64,000 nt of DNA from Nemophila menziesii (Eukaryota; Streptophyta; Magnoliopsida; Boraginales; Hydrophyllaceae). Positions within the stretch are counted from its first letter, which is position 1. The number at the start of each line of letters is the position of its first letter. Positions 20,871 through 33,405 of the stretch are shown in pieces. Both the position numbers and the translations under genes were made by a program. The notes under the pieces were generated by a model that ran no database searches, was not told where the DNA came from, and saw only the letters and a list, made by a program, of their open reading frames with translations. The stretch lies in assembly GCA_029959085.1 (NCBI GenBank), contig JARWIR010000001.1:15057730-15121729 (forward strand). Reading direction: 5' to 3'.

Positions 20871-22415
20871 TTATATGAACATATCTGCTGGACTCTCACT
20901 TGTATGGATATTCTCTAGTCTCAGTATCCCATCCCCAAGAAAAGATCGAATAAAATGATAGTTCTTCCCAATACGTGCGGTCCTCTTGTGAAGTGTGGAA
21001 TTATTAGCAAGTTGAATTGCATATTGTCTTCCACTGTGCAACTTGCTATTTCCTTGATATATGTCTAAATCCTCTTTTAACACTTTGAGCCAATTCATTT
21101 CCTTGCTAGCTTATGTAGCTGGAATATACTTTATCTCTGTGGTAGAATGAGCAACTACCTTTTGTAACTGAGAAATCCAGCTGATTAATGCACTACCAAG
21201 GGTAAACACATATCACGTAGTGCTCATTCTTCCATCTAAGTCCCCAGCCAAATCTGAATCTACATAACCACAAAGACAAACCCATGGTACTCCATATCAC
21301 AATCCCCAATTCGATGTAGTTTTTAAGTATCTGAATATCCACTTGAAATATTGGGAATGAGTTCTCCCTAGCTCATAAATATGTTGACTACTCCTACTGC
21401 ATGTGCAATATCTGGTCTCGTGTAAACCATGGCATGCATCAAACTTCATATGACTGAAGAATAAGGGACGTTAGACATATACTTATTGTCTAAAATTTAA
21501 AATACAAGACTTTCTTCAACTTACACACCAACTTTTCAGTATCCACGTATATATATTCTTCTGGTTGGTGCATGTAAATATCTTCATCAAGATCTCCATG
21601 AAGAAAAGCAGTTTTGATGTCTACTTGTTTTAAATGTAAATCTTTAACATCAACAATATTTAAAACAACTCTAATAGTAGCCTATAGTCAATAACTTCTT
21701 TTTGCTCAAAAATTTTCACCAGTAACTCACTTTATAATGTTGGGAACTATCATGTTCTTTTTTGAGCCTGTATACCCGTTTATTGTTAAGTGCCTTCTTT
21801 TCCTTTGTCAATTCAACTAGATTCCAAGTCTAGATTCCAAGTCTGATTAGAGTGAAGAGATCTCATTTCCTTGTCCATTGCTTCCTCCCACTCGCTTTTG
21901 GCTTCAACCTGCAAAGCTTCCTCAAAATATTCGGGTTCACCGTAATTGTTAGTCAACAATAAATAATGAAGAGATGATGAAAAATGGCTCGGAGCTCTAC
22001 GAACTCTAGTAGACCTCCAAACCTTGGGAGGAGGTGTGGTGGATTCTGCACCAATGTTTGTATTTTGTGTTTGTAGAACATTCACGTCAGGAATTTCATC
22101 CATCTCAGTATACTTTTTTCCTGACTCTTGCACTAATTTATATTGGTTTATGTCCTTGTATAGATTATTCTCATTAAAAGAATACCCTTACTTCTGATAA
22201 TTTTTCGATTATCTTTATCCCAAAAGCGGCACCTAAACTCATCAATACAATAACCAATGAAAGTGCATTTTCTAGATTTAGAATCAAGTTTGTTTCTATT
22301 CTTGTGAACAATATAAACGTTAAAGGTACAACCAAAAAAATTCAAACGAGAAAAGTTTACCTCTTTTCCGGTCCAAATGAGGGGTTGAAAGAGCAAAAGA
22401 AATCACTTTGACGGG
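20871..22415 (-). pseudogene. Ty1/copia pol remnant, reverse strand
   Basis: Read from high to low coordinates: integrase C-terminal block (FSRLNFFGCTF, LDSKSRKCTFIGY, about 22380-22200), linker ending STRVRRAPSHF (about 22010), start of reverse transcriptase (EWEEAMDKEMRSL, about 21880), AFLHGDLDED (about 21600), then RNase H (GDLDGRMSTT, ISQLQKVVAHSTTE, MNWLKVLKEDL, ENIHTSESPADMFI, down to 20871). The middle of reverse transcriptase is missing, and many stops and frameshifts are present. It is a different copia lineage from the pol at 330-11597. Upstream gag is lost; the fragment abuts an old LTR near 22420. Confidence 0.88.
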
Positions 22416-22429
22416 TGTAGAGGAAATCA

Positions 22430-23680
22430 AGTTGTCACTTTTTTCAATTTACGAGACTTATTGGTGAGGATTCAGGTTTAGTGGTTCAAATAAAGTTGTG
22501 GGACTTGAAGTTAGTTAAATTTGAGAAGTTGAAAAAGTGAATTTGGGCTTATGATGCTAAAGTTATGGCCAAAAAACTGAAGTGGTACAACGCAATCTAG
22601 TATTAAGCAAAACGGATCTGGGCCGCCTAATTACTTAATTAAGCTTATGTGGGCCTAATCCGTTTTATACAACTATATAAGCCTTATTTCACCTCATTAA
22701 TCATTACACAACATAATTTTAAGAGAGAGGAAGCGCTTAGAAGCAAGAGGCAGAAGAGAAGGAGATTGGTCTCCCACCATTCTTTAACAATTCAACACCA
22801 AACCTTTCCACCTATTAGCGTAATTTTAGTTAGTTTTCAGTTTTAATTATTATGAATTCCCTTTTAGCTTTTTATTTCCTTAATTCAATTATGAGCCAAA
22901 TTCCTATTACTTGAGAATCGCTATTTAAGGGATGAACCCTGTTTTTTAATTTAAAGTTATTTGAATTTGGGATTGTGTTAATATAAATAAAGTCGAGTTC
23001 TTTTATATTGACTATGTTCTTATTTAATCATTGTTGCTTTATTTTCCATTTAGTAATATGACTTAGTAAGTTAAGCTATTCGTTGAGAGACGATCATCCA
23101 AAAGGGGGTCTAAATACGGATCTAAAACATAGACACGTGGTGTGCGTTATTGAACTTGGCAGTCTTAATTAGCCATGCAGTCATTAGGGTTTACGCAGTT
23201 ATTTTAATGTCACTCCGAAAAGGTTATTAGTGCCGTAGAATAGCATCCTATCTACCTTGACGGGATTTAGGAAGATATTAGAATCCCGACTAGTGTACAA
23301 TACCGACTTTGCCCTTAAACAATAACTTTAGATTAATGAACTTTGGTGATTCCCTAGCGAGACTCAAGCATACCTCTCATCTACGTAACTCTCTTTAGTT
23401 AGTTTCTAGTTTAGATAGTCATTCTTTAAGTTCTAGTATTTAATGAACTTCTATTTATTGTTTTAGTTGTTTAAAATTCAAAACCAAACAAATATCTACT
23501 ATACTGTTTTCGCAATTACTTTTACTATTTGTTTAAATAATTATTCATAACCTCGTAATCCCTGTGGAGAAGAAATCCCTTTTTACTTATCTATTACTTG
23601 GAACGTCCCGTACACTTGCGATGAGTTATTTTCTCTTCTATCTTTGTCGATTTATATCACACTCTAGAAGCGAACAACTC
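22430..23680 (+). repeat. Old Athila-like LTR remnant
   Basis: Its order of blocks recalls the LTR at 61101-62650: a TATATAAG box (22674-22681), purine-rich RNA start region, TTGACGGGATTTAG, AATCCCGAC, TTTGCCCTTAAAC, CTTGGAACGTCCCGTACACTTGCG and a closing CACACTCTAGAAGCG like the CACACCCTAGGCG of the other LTRs. The left edge is uncertain and no target duplication was found. It is far more diverged than the other LTRs here. Confidence 0.6.
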
Positions 23681-23689
23681 TTTATAGTT

Positions 23690-24033
23690 ATATCTTATTC
23701 TTTTGAGGACAAAATTGTTATGCAAACCATGTCTGCGTGATTCTTATGATTTTATACTTGAATAATATTTGAAAACACGATTTTAATTTTAATGTTTTGA
23801 ATAGATAACGTTACAAACTAGCTGAGAATGAGGTGAATGATATATGGGTTCGGGCAAAAAAATTATACGAAGTTAATGATATTAGAAGTCATGTCATGGA
23901 AAAGAAAATAACAGTATTTATGGCAAGGAGGTGAATAAATTAAATAGGTGAGTAGGTATTTACCCAGAGTCATAAGGAAATCCATATTTAGAGGGGTGTA
24001 TTTTATTGTTTTTGTCGGAAAAAGCCATTAAAT
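23690..24033. other. Spacer without identifiable content
   Basis: AT-rich sequence between an LTR remnant and a LINE tail. Nothing supported. Confidence 0.4.
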
Positions 24034-25110
24034 CTAATTATTACTATTCGTTATTACATTAGTAAGATAATCAATACTTTCAAAAACATTAGCAGATTTC
24101 CAAGATGATAAATCTTTTCCTTTCCTAGCGCATTTCGTAGTTAGATCCGCAATTTCGTTAAGATCTCTCTTAATGTGGTGTACTTTCCATCCAGGGATCT
24201 TTGAAATCCATTTCCAGATCATTTTAATCAATGGACGGATTTTCCAATCAATTTATTATTTTTTATCAATTCCTTGAACGATCTCAAGGTTATCTGAATA
24301 GAAGGAAGCACTTATGCAATTATTTCCTTTCGTTGCCTTCATTGCTTGCAGTAACGCCCAACATTCTCCTTCTTTGGCGCTTTTCACTACACCTAATATG
24401 TATTGTTTATCAGTAATAATTCCTTCTTTATTTATTGCAATCGGAGCTATACCTGCTGACTCCCTATCGTTTATAAAAGAAGTATCATTTTTCCATATTA
24501 ATTCAGTTGTATCTTGCATAATAAAATTCCTTTCAGATCTTTTATTATAAATTTTTTCTAGACACACATTGTCCTTGCATTTAAAGTCCTTTGTGAAAAG
24601 GTCATTAATAATTTTGTTAGATTTATTAACTATGTCAGCTATATTCCTTTTCTTCTTTTCAAAAAGACCTTCCATTCTTGCTTTCCATATGCTCCAAAGG
24701 ATTGTGAGAACATTACCTGAAACTAGACTTTCGTCCCATCTATTTTTTGAATAAAAATTGATTATATTGATAAACCACTCCTTGAATCTTGGTTTGTTTT
24801 CTTTATCAATTTTGACTTGAAGTGGAGATTCTGCCCAAACTGCTAAATTAAATGGACATTTAAAAAAAGATGCTCAACTGTTTCATTTGCTTCCTCACAC
24901 CATTCACGCATTGTTGTATTGGAACATTTCTTTATTTTGTAATGTAGTCTTTGTTGGAATTGCTTCATAACATATTTTCCATGTAAAGTTCCTTACTTTT
25001 GTCGGGACATTAGACTTCCATATTATTAACCAAAGCGACGAATCACCATAATTTTCACCTTTGGCTGAAGATTGTGCCTCTTTATTTATCTCATTCTTAA
25101 AAAAAAGAGG
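24034..25110 (-). pseudogene. LINE (L1-type) tail: zf-RVT and RNase H domains
   Basis: Minus-strand remnant of a non-LTR retrotransposon ORF2 C-terminus. From high coordinates it reads VPTKVRNFTWKI and EANETVEHLFFKCPFNLAVWAESP, which is the zf-RVT region with a frameshift between. WSIWKARMEGLF (about 24670) then leads into an RNase H fold of the RVT_3 type: GIAPIAIN, EGECWALLQAM, ASFYSDNLEIVQ, then WKVHHIKRDLNEIADLTTKCA. A stop at 24256 separates the last two blocks. The reverse-transcriptase domain is not in the window, so the copy is 5'-truncated. Confidence 0.8.
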
Positions 25111-25325
25111 TGTATTCGATCAAGAGTATGTAGAATTTTTTTTATAGTTTTTAACATCTATAGATTTTTTAGACTCCATTTTTTTGTCAAATTTTAGACT
25201 ACATTGACTATTTTAACTTGTACATGAATTTTTTAGAGTCCTTTAAATTCTCAACAGATTTTGACGGATTAGTATTTTATATCAAGATTTTCATGAACTT
25301 TGTCAGATTTTAGTCTCATTTGTAC

Positions 25326-25326
<1 letters not shown>
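25111..25326. other. AT-rich MITE-like sequence
   Basis: Begins GAGGTGTATTCGATCAAGAG and continues with T-rich repeats. A similar style of end occurs at about 27690-28035 (closing AATTAAATACATCGCC). It may be a MITE, but no terminal pair or target duplication could be assigned. Confidence 0.3.

Positions 25327-25329
<3 letters not shown>

Positions 25330-25397
<68 letters not shown>
25330..25397. repeat. (AT)n microsatellite
   Basis: About 68 bases of uninterrupted TA dinucleotides. Confidence 0.97.
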
Positions 25398-25400
<3 letters not shown>

Positions 25401-26157
25401 TCTAATTTAATTTTATATACATTAGCCATTTACACCAAAAAATTAAGAAAAAAATAATAACCAATCGACTTTTCATGTAGTTTTTTATTGAACATTATAA
25501 CATGAATTTTTTAACTGAATCAATTTTCGTACGTATAATTTTTTCATGTAAATTTTTCAATTGAGGTCTTATTTGAAAATATTAATAGCATGAATGAATT
25601 TTTTAACTGAAACAATATTGTAACCTTTAATTTATTCATGAAATTTTTTAATTGAAGTCGCACATGAAGAATATAGCATGAATTATTTTTAATTATCTTT
25701 CCAAATTTGTTAGAAGATAGTCAAAAAAAATGGGTCAATTACCCATGGGGTCTTAAAGATTATTGTAGTGACACATAGGAGCTAGTCAATTCCTCTTTCC
25801 TTCTTAGAAACCAATAAGATGTCTAATGTCATAACTACCCTTCTAGTGCATATAAGACAGAAAAATATATTTTTCTCTCTCCTCTACTACCATTACTCTC
25901 TCTCCTCCATTACCATTAATCTCTATCCTCATTTATCATTTTCTCTCTTTACTCCTTCGTTAATTATCAAATAATTTTCAGCTCCGACCACAACCACCGA
26001 TCACCGCCGGAAAAAAAATTGAGCGTGAAAAAAAGTTTTGAGCGTAGAAAAAAGTTCTGAGTCTGGGGTACTGAGCATGAAAAAAGTTGTTGAGTATCGG
26101 AAAAAGTTCTGAGTGTCGCTCAGTAACTTATTGAGCGTTTCTCGTATAATCAGTAAA
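25398..26157. other. AT-rich stretch, then CT-rich and GAGCGTG-repeat region
   Basis: AT-rich text to about 25730 with recurring ATGAATTTTTTAA and TGAAACAAT words. It is then CT-rich (25870-25960) with a short GC-rich patch (CACCGCCGG). The words TTGAGCGTG and TTCTGAG recur up to 26157. The latter portion may be the 5' part of the tandemly duplicated unit. No gene recognised. Confidence 0.4.
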
Positions 26158-27123
26158 CTTACTGAGCATTTCTCGTATAATCAGTAAACTGCTAAGCATT
26201 TAGACAATAGTTATTGAGTTTGAATAATTTTCTTGATTCAAAAATACACTTAGAGTTGGTGAGTATAAAATTGCAATAGTTAATTAAATAATATTACAAT
26301 ATAATTTCATTAGTTATAAGAAAAAAAAAAAGATATAGAGCTACACTAAAAAAAGATGGTCAGTTTTAAAAATACAAGACTTTCCAACAAGATAAAAAAA
26401 ATAACTTTTAAACTCAGCAAAAAAGAAAAATAAAAAAGAAAAAGAAAAAATAAAAATAAAAAATAAAACAATGCTGCTTGCATCTCTCCAAGTACACTTG
26501 CGAAGCGTTTCGCCAGGTTGAGACTCCGATCTGCAGCAACTCCGATCTTCTTCTCAGGCGAACAATACTCCGCAAATTTCTTCTTCTCAGACGAGACTCT
26601 GATCTGCAGCAAACCGAACTCAGCAACTCCGATCGGATTACTGAGCATTTCTCGTATAATCAGTAAACTGCTAAGCATTTAGACAATAGTTATTGAGTTT
26701 AAATAATTTTCTTGATTCAAAAATACACTTAGAGTTGGTGAGTATAAAATTGCAATAGTTAATTAAATAATATTACAATATAATTTCATTAGTTATAAGA
26801 AAAAAAAGATATAGAGCTACACTAAAAAAAGATGGTTAGTTTTAAAAATACAAGACTTTCCAACAAGATAAAAAATAATTGTTAAACTCAGCAAAAAAGA
26901 AAAATAAAAAATAAAAAGAAAAAATAAAAATAAAAAATAAAACAATGTTGCTTGCATCTCTCCAAGAACACGGGCGAAGCGTTTCGCCAGGTTGAGACTC
27001 CGATCTGCAGCAAACCGAACTCAACAACTCCGATCTTCTTCTCAGGCGAACAAGACTCCACGAATTTCTTCTTCTCAGACGAGACTCTGATCTGCAGCAA
27101 ACCGAACTCAGCAACTCCGATCT
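26158..27123. repeat. ~480-bp tandem duplication
   Basis: Unit 1 (about 26158-26636) and unit 2 (about 26637-27123) share text from ACTGAGCATTTCTCGTATAA through CGAAGCGTTTCGCCAGGTTG to CAGCAACTCCGATC. A partial extra copy of the first 34 bases precedes unit 1. Within unit 2 a segment around GATCTGCAGCAAACCGAAC is again duplicated. The apparent ORFs, with repeated Arg/Ser blocks on the minus strand, are products of this repetition. Confidence 0.85.
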
Positions 27124-27480
27124 CCATTCGAGCTCTGTTCGCAAAAGAGATGATTGTTTTTGTTCACCATGGCTAGATTTGCGGCTCCAAGAACACCGGC
27201 AGGAGTGCTCAAGAAAACCGCAACAGCAGCAGGTGTGCTTCTTCGGCGAGGTCACAACCGGGCGACGCTTCCCTGAGCAGCGGTAGCGTCCTATTTCCTG
27301 AGCAACAGCAGCGTCGTCTTCCTTGAGCTGCAGCAGCACCCGAGCTTCCAGTGAAGAAGCTTTTTACTATTCTTCTCCGACTTCGGCTTTATCCTCCGAA
27401 TAGAGCTTCGCAGGCTCTAATGGAGCTCGTCAGATCTGCAATAATGGATACCGTTTTGTTGCTAAAATCAAAAAAAGGGA
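27124..27480. other. GC-rich exon-like patch, unrecognised
   Basis: CAGCAG/GCAGC-rich sequence following the tandem units, ending near a CGAATAGAGCTTCGCAGG word. No protein family was recognised in any frame. It may be captured host sequence or the 5' exon of an unknown transposon gene. Confidence 0.35.
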
Positions 27481-28555
27481 AATGAGAGGGCATTACGGAT
27501 ATGAGAGAGAGAAAAATTAGTGTTTATGGTTTATTAAATAATTCTGATAAAAAGTAGTATATATAGGATATAAAAAACAAAAAAGGGTAAGAAGGTAATT
27601 AGTTTTTTGGCTTATAATGTTAATTTTTGTTTGTGCCCTTTAGTAAAAATTAGTAATAAGAGGCTATAGAGCCGGTCTTTTTAGGTTACAAGGTGGTGTC
27701 TTCAAGACCTTTTGGATAATAATCTCAAAACAAATTTATCAAAATCTCTAGTTAAAAAGATAATTTTTAAAATAAAAAATTTATTCTTTAAAATTCTGTA
27801 TAATCCAATAGATAATGAAATCTATAAAAAATACATAAAATTTTGAATAGTACAAGATTTTAAAAAATTATTTAAAAATCTATACTGAACACACTATTAT
27901 TTTATAAAATAATTTAGAATATTAATTGAATACACTAATATTTTAAAATATTTTTTAAACTCTTAATTGAATATTTTTCAACTTCTAAATTATAAAAGAA
28001 TCTCATAAATTTTCAATTAAATACATCGCCTTAACCAGATTAGAGAGAGAGAGAAAATGCAAGTTAACCGTGAAAGTTAAACTATAATTGCAACCTCTAC
28101 CTTGTAATATTAGACCGCACACTAACTTTAAAAAGTAACTGAAAAGTAATAACTAAGAGTCTTTCTTCCATACTCCCTTATGCATGGGAAATTGATAAAA
28201 AAAATCAAAAAGGTCTTTTATGAATTTACCTACTTACCTTTGAAGTGACAAGATTTTGTTTGGATCAATATATATTATGCATAAAGTAGCTTTTTGAATT
28301 GTGGATTAATTAGGCCATGTGTATATTTTCGTTGCACAAACAAATAGAAAATGAAAAAAGTTAGCTTGGTTGTATTTTTACTTTTTTACCCTTAATAATA
28401 GTATTATTTTTCGCTCCCATGTAGGCTTATTTTTTCGTTTTGTGTATGTTGTAGTGCATTTTTTCGTTTGCAAATTTCGGAGTTAGAATTCTTGCCATTT
28501 TTCAGATAATCCACACGTGTCCTGTTCTTGTCTTTTTGAATTTTTTTTATTTTCT
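27481..28555. other. AT-rich spacer, possible MITE at 27690-28035
   Basis: AT-rich, with a stretch of AATTGAATA and ATTTTTAAA words closing in AATTAAATACATCGCC near 28029. The rest is plausible upstream sequence of the Ulp1-like gene. No element ends proven. Confidence 0.35.
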
Positions 28556-28560
28556 ATTTG

Positions 28561-28584
28561 TTTGCACGTGACTTGCACGTGAGA
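28561..28584. promoter_or_regulatory. Twin G-boxes upstream of the Ulp1-like gene
   Basis: TTGCACGTGAC and TTGCACGTGAG stand back to back, giving two CACGTG cores 12 bases apart, about 390-400 bases before the ATG at 28970. G-boxes bind plant bHLH/bZIP factors. CT-rich sequence (28590-28800) resembling a 5' leader follows. No TATA box is evident. Confidence 0.5.
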
Positions 28585-28969
28585 GTGGGTGAATACCTCT
28601 CTCTTCTTGTCCGATCAAGATCAATTCACCCTCTCTCTCCACCAAGCTCCTCTCTCCTCGCCTCTCTCGTCGACCATCTCCTCCGCCACCGTGACTCCAC
28701 CCTCACCGACGGTTACACCAGGACTCATCTCACTCGTTGAAGGTCCTCTCACCTCGCCTAGCTCTCTCTATCTTCGATTCTCAGCATCTCCTCTCCTCTC
28801 GATCTAAAAATCCAACCGGAAAAAAAAGCTTAGAATATCACCCTTCAAGTCTCTCTTCGTTCTAGGTTTTAAAAGCTCTCTCACCCACCCCTTCGCCGGA
28901 GCTATAATCTAGTAAATTACACATCTTCCTCATCACCGAGTTGGACACCACCACCACCGAGCTTTTATC

Positions 28970-31900
28970 ATGTCTCTATCATCATCGAAGAAGAGGAGTT
29001 CCTCGTCCAAAAAGAGGTTAGCCCCTAATTTTTGTATATTTTTATTTTCGAAATTGGATTTATTCATTATATGACATGAAAGCCCTAATCCAAAGTAAGA
29101 GGGTCTTAGGTATGAGATAATTCAGGGTTTTATTGAGTTAGGGTATTAGTTGTGGTGATTTTGTGGTTCTTTGTTTTGAACAGATTAGTAATGTTTGATG
29201 AATTTGTGATTTTATTGTTGTAATTTAAAGTTTAAAGTGAATTAGAGTTATTTTGGTTGTATCAGTGTTGTTATCTTTGTTAGTGTTTGTGATTTTACTG
29301 TAATAGGTGTTAGTTTATAGTGTTTTGTAAGTTTTAATTTTCTTAGTCTTATATATTTCTCAATTAGTGTTGGATTTTAATGTTTTAGGTGTTTGTTCAA
29401 CGAGAATATGTTTTTTTTTGCTGTGATTAGCATAACAGTACATGTTAAACTCGGTGGTCTCAGTGGAGTTTAATATATAATGGACTGATTAAATTGAATG
29501 GTGGATTTTAAAGTGTGATGGTTGTTTAGTTAATTTGATGAAACACTGTTGTCAATAGTTAAGGAGAGGTGATTGATTTGTCTTGTGGCAATGTTGTTGA
29601 TATGTTTTGTTAAACGAATGCAGGTTAAGTCGTCACGCTAAAGGGCTCGAGATCAGTGGCGTAGACTACTATGTGTAAGTATACACTTTATTTTTTTATG
29701 TAAACTATTATTACATAGCTGTAGAGAAACTTATGCATTTGGTATGTAATGGTTGTACGTATTTAGGAACATTATGGAGACTGAGTTTAGGAGTAACTTT
29801 CCCGACATGCCCGTGAACGTGGAGTCCATAAGGAGAAGATATTACGATTTGCCCCCTAATCAAAGAGTGGTTTATGAAAACGCTGCTAGAGAAAGCACTC
29901 GTAATCCCGAGGAGGTGAGTGGTTCACATAACCCGAATGAGGCGGAAGAAGAAAGCCAAGTGAGTTAACTGTTCTTTGACTTTTTCCCTTATTTTTTAGT
30001 GATTTTTTTGGTAGAATCAAGTAAACAATTGTCTATAAGGGTATTGATTAATATTTGGGTATTTGTACAGGGGATCAAATTGGTAACTAGGCTTTCGTTA
30101 CCAAAAATGACTCATCTTGCTGATGTTTTAGCGACGAACAACAAGAAGCTGCTGTGGAAATCGGCTTTGGTGGGTTTATAGGTTTTCCAAAATCCATGGT
30201 AAAGTATCAGATATGTCAATTCATGGTAGACATATTCGATGTTGCTTCTAGTAGTTTTAACTTGTATGGTAGTCTCCTTCCATTTACCTACGTAGATGTT
30301 CATAGAGTATTAGGATTGCCTAGACACGGTATTACCCCACCATTAGATAGTGTTCCTTGTGAAAGCTTTAGAGAGTTGCAGGAGATTTTTACCGGGAATT
30401 AGGTGAGTGATACTGTTGTAAAATTAGATAGGATAGAGGAGTTGTTTAAAGCTTTTAGGAGTCACGGGGATTTATTTAAACAGTTGCTGGTTTTATATGT
30501 TTATGGATATTTTATCGCCCCAACAAGCACCCACGGTGTCGATGAAGCCATTTTCTTTGCTATAAGGGATGTGAATCGGATTCCTACTTTCAATTGGTCC
30601 TACATGGTATACAACGGCATTATACATGGAATTGCAGAATTCAAAACCTCCCCCCAAGATTCGAAGACTAAATACTTAAATGGTTGTGTGTATGTCCTTC
30701 AGGTAGTACACTTTTCCTTTTTTTTAATTTCAATTTCGTTTATTTTTAAATTATGCAGTAGTGAATTTTAATTTTATTTTGTTTCTTATTTTTTTCGAGG
30801 TATTGTTCCTTCAATTTGTTCAAACGCAAACTGGACATGTGGCGGTTCCACAGGAACTCCCCTTCTGCAAGAATTGGACTACTAATTCGACAAAAGAACG
30901 ATTGAGTATCCTGGACAGACAAGGAGGCAGAGGCTACTATAGGTGTAGGTTTTCTATGTATGAAGAGCGGCCGGTGGAGGACGTGTTGCAAGGTAAGCTT
31001 GTAAATGAAGATGTATTGGGTTCTGAGATGGGGGGGGGGGGCAAGAAAAGTAGCAAGGACGACTACGTAAGGAGGGAGGACCTTGATGAGTTGAAGGGGT
31101 GGTTGCAAAAACTTGTGGAGGGTCAAAGCCGTAGAGACGAAAGAGGACCGGAACCAATGGAGATTAGTCACCAACTACACACACCCCGAAGGAGTAATTC
31201 GATGGCGGCTTCTTCTGGACGGACCGTAACTCAACGCGAAAGGGGCATCGGAGCAATGCGTGGGTCCCCCTTTACTCCTAGACAAGACTCCCCCATGGCT
31301 TCTCCTCCACACCAGTCCCCGATTATACATCTACACGAGTCCCCTGTTCGTACCCCAGTTAGTCAAAGACCGGTGGTTGCTTCTAGTTCTAGGCCCGTTC
31401 GTCGTCAAACTCAAGGATTCATTCGCGGAGCCGGAAACGATTTCACACCGTTTTGTAGGAGGCTCATGGTGGACGATAACTTGTTGCAGAAGTTCTTGAT
31501 GGACCGTAAATCCCCTCCTGAGTAAGTATATTTCGCTTAAAGTTTTATTAAAGCTCATTTTTTATATGTATTTAACGGGTTGATTTTAATGTTTCATTGT
31601 GTAGGCAATTGGTGGTTTTGTATGATCACTATAATATATCTAGGAAACAAATGCGAGAGCTACTGGAACCCGGATGTTTTGTTTCTGCAGATGTTAGTAT
31701 TTCTATAAATTGTGTTTTATAGTTTGTTCTTAGTCATTTCCAATATCTATATTTTCTTTGTAGGTTATTGAGTGCTGTGTTGAGCAATTGTGCTTGGATG
31801 AAAAATTAAATGATGCTAGATGTTACCGTTGGTTTTTGCCCACCTATTTTCCGGTAAGTTATTTATGTATAATTTAGGTGTTTGATGTTTTTATAGTCTT

Positions 31901-32666
31901 TAACTTTTTCTTTTTGTTTGTTTGTTGCAGACATATATATATAATCAATGGGTCCAAAACAACGGATGAGCTAACGAGTTTATATTACGGTGTTCACCGA
32001 TTCACGGGCGATATCACTGATGTGAAGAAGGTATGTGTGTCCTTTGTTAATTTTGTCAAATTGGTGATTTAGCGAAATTTTAAAATTTTCCTTGTAATTT
32101 TTGTATTTTTGGTATTTTTCTGTTAAAATGGTGATTCTGTCAAATAATTAATATTTCTTTGTTGACTTTATGGAATCCAGATTTTCATCCCCATTAACAA
32201 TGGGGATAGTCACTGGTTGCTTTATGTAATTGACTTCGAGGAAACAAATCTAATAATATGTGATACTTTGCCCCCTCGTACGGGTCCGGGACCTCGTTAT
32301 ATGAACCTTTTCCGGACTGTGGTAAGTGTTGCTAACTCTTCAACCATATTTTTTGTTTATATAGTTTCACGTGATATTAATAATTTATTTTTGCAGATGG
32401 ATGGTGTACAGGTGTGGTTAGACAGTCTACATGCTCGGTATCGTGTCCCTCATCTACGAAGCTTTGGCTTTGTTATTGCAAAATGGGCACCACCTCAATG
32501 TGATATGATGGATTGCGCCATTCACGTGTGTACAATGATGAGGTGTCCATTTACCAGAAACGAGTGGAAAAATGCAGAATCGAAGATGCGAAGGTTCGAA
32601 TTGGCGCAATATTTGTTTCGCTCCCATAGTAATCAACTAAGAAACTGGGTGGAAGCTCAAGTCTAA
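28970..32666 (+). pseudogene. DUF1985/Ulp1-like cysteine protease gene, ten exons, three lesions
   Basis: A transposon-type SUMO-protease-like gene. Predicted exons: 28970-29016, 29624-29674, 29767-29959 (or 29914), 30071-30702, 30800-31521, 31605-31692, 31764-31853, 31931-32030, 32181-32321, 32397-32666. All introns are GT-AG with matching phases. Exon 4 holds the DUF1985 region (EIGFGGF, CQFMVDIFD, VLGLPRHG, LYVYGYFIAPTS, FNWSYMVYNG). Exons 9-10 hold the C48 protease core: His in GDSHWLLYVIDF, Asp in ICDTLPP, Gln in PPQCDMMD, Cys in DCAIHVC. Lesions are a lost base near 30130, TAG at 30400-30402 and a one-base frame error in exon 8. It would encode about 775 residues. Such genes are known in Kaonashi-type MULEs, which may apply here. 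Confidence 0.87.
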
Positions 32667-33405
32667 GTTGATAACCTGATACTTTTATGTTATTTTTGTT
32701 TTAGGACTATAAATTAATTTTATGATAGTAGTTTGTCTAATTTGGAATATTGATGTTGAAAAACTTTTATTTTGTGGTCTGTAATATGTTAAATTTTAGG
32801 GAAGTAATTGATGTTTTTGTAATGTAAAGTTTGAGGAGAAATTAGTTATCATCCTGGTGTTGTTTAACGAAAAGGGCATTGGTTATAAGTTAAGGGTGGG
32901 TTGTGCAAGGCTCCTGGCTGACTTACGTGCCGTTGCCCAGTTCATCGGGGTAACAATACGAGGTCAGTTTCTAGTATCGAACCAAGCCAACCCATTCGGA
33001 CTCGGATCCTTTGCTAATTCGTATAAACATAAGTGGTAATCCTGGATGTACTACTTTCAAATTAAACAATTGGAGAATATTTTTTAAGTAGTTATTTTAT
33101 TATGCACTATATTTTATTTCCACTGTATATAGGTATTTAAAGGAAATTTATAGGTTTAAGTAGGAAGAAACCTTTTAAATAAGTGGCAGAACCAAATAAC
33201 ATATTGATCACAATTGTACATAAATTTCAAACATGAGACTTTAGTTTATAGAAAATTGCATTTTGATAGGCTTAGTTGATGAACATTACATACTACATCA
33301 TTGATATAAATACTACAAACATTACACAACATACTACAATGCATATTTGGTAACACTAATAGAAGTAATATCACACAAACACAAATGAAACACAAAACAC
33401 ACTCA
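32667..33405. other. 3' flank of the Ulp1-like gene
   Basis: AT-rich sequence. A 60-codon ORF at 32857-33039 (+) includes a GC-richer patch, but I recognise no family. Otherwise nothing. Confidence 0.4.

Noticed and set aside
25330..25397. (AT)n run as a possible replication origin or matrix attachment site
   Set aside because: It is a plain dinucleotide microsatellite; nothing else supports a function.
26842..27339. 165-codon minus-strand ORF with repeated Arg/Ser blocks and a hydrophobic tail
   Set aside because: The repeats mirror the DNA tandem duplication, the tail is a TTTTA-rich run, and there is no domain.
31030..31042. Run of 12 G in exon 5 of the Ulp1-like gene as a frameshift
   Set aside because: The exon length and both flanking phases agree with the frame as it stands, so no shift is needed.
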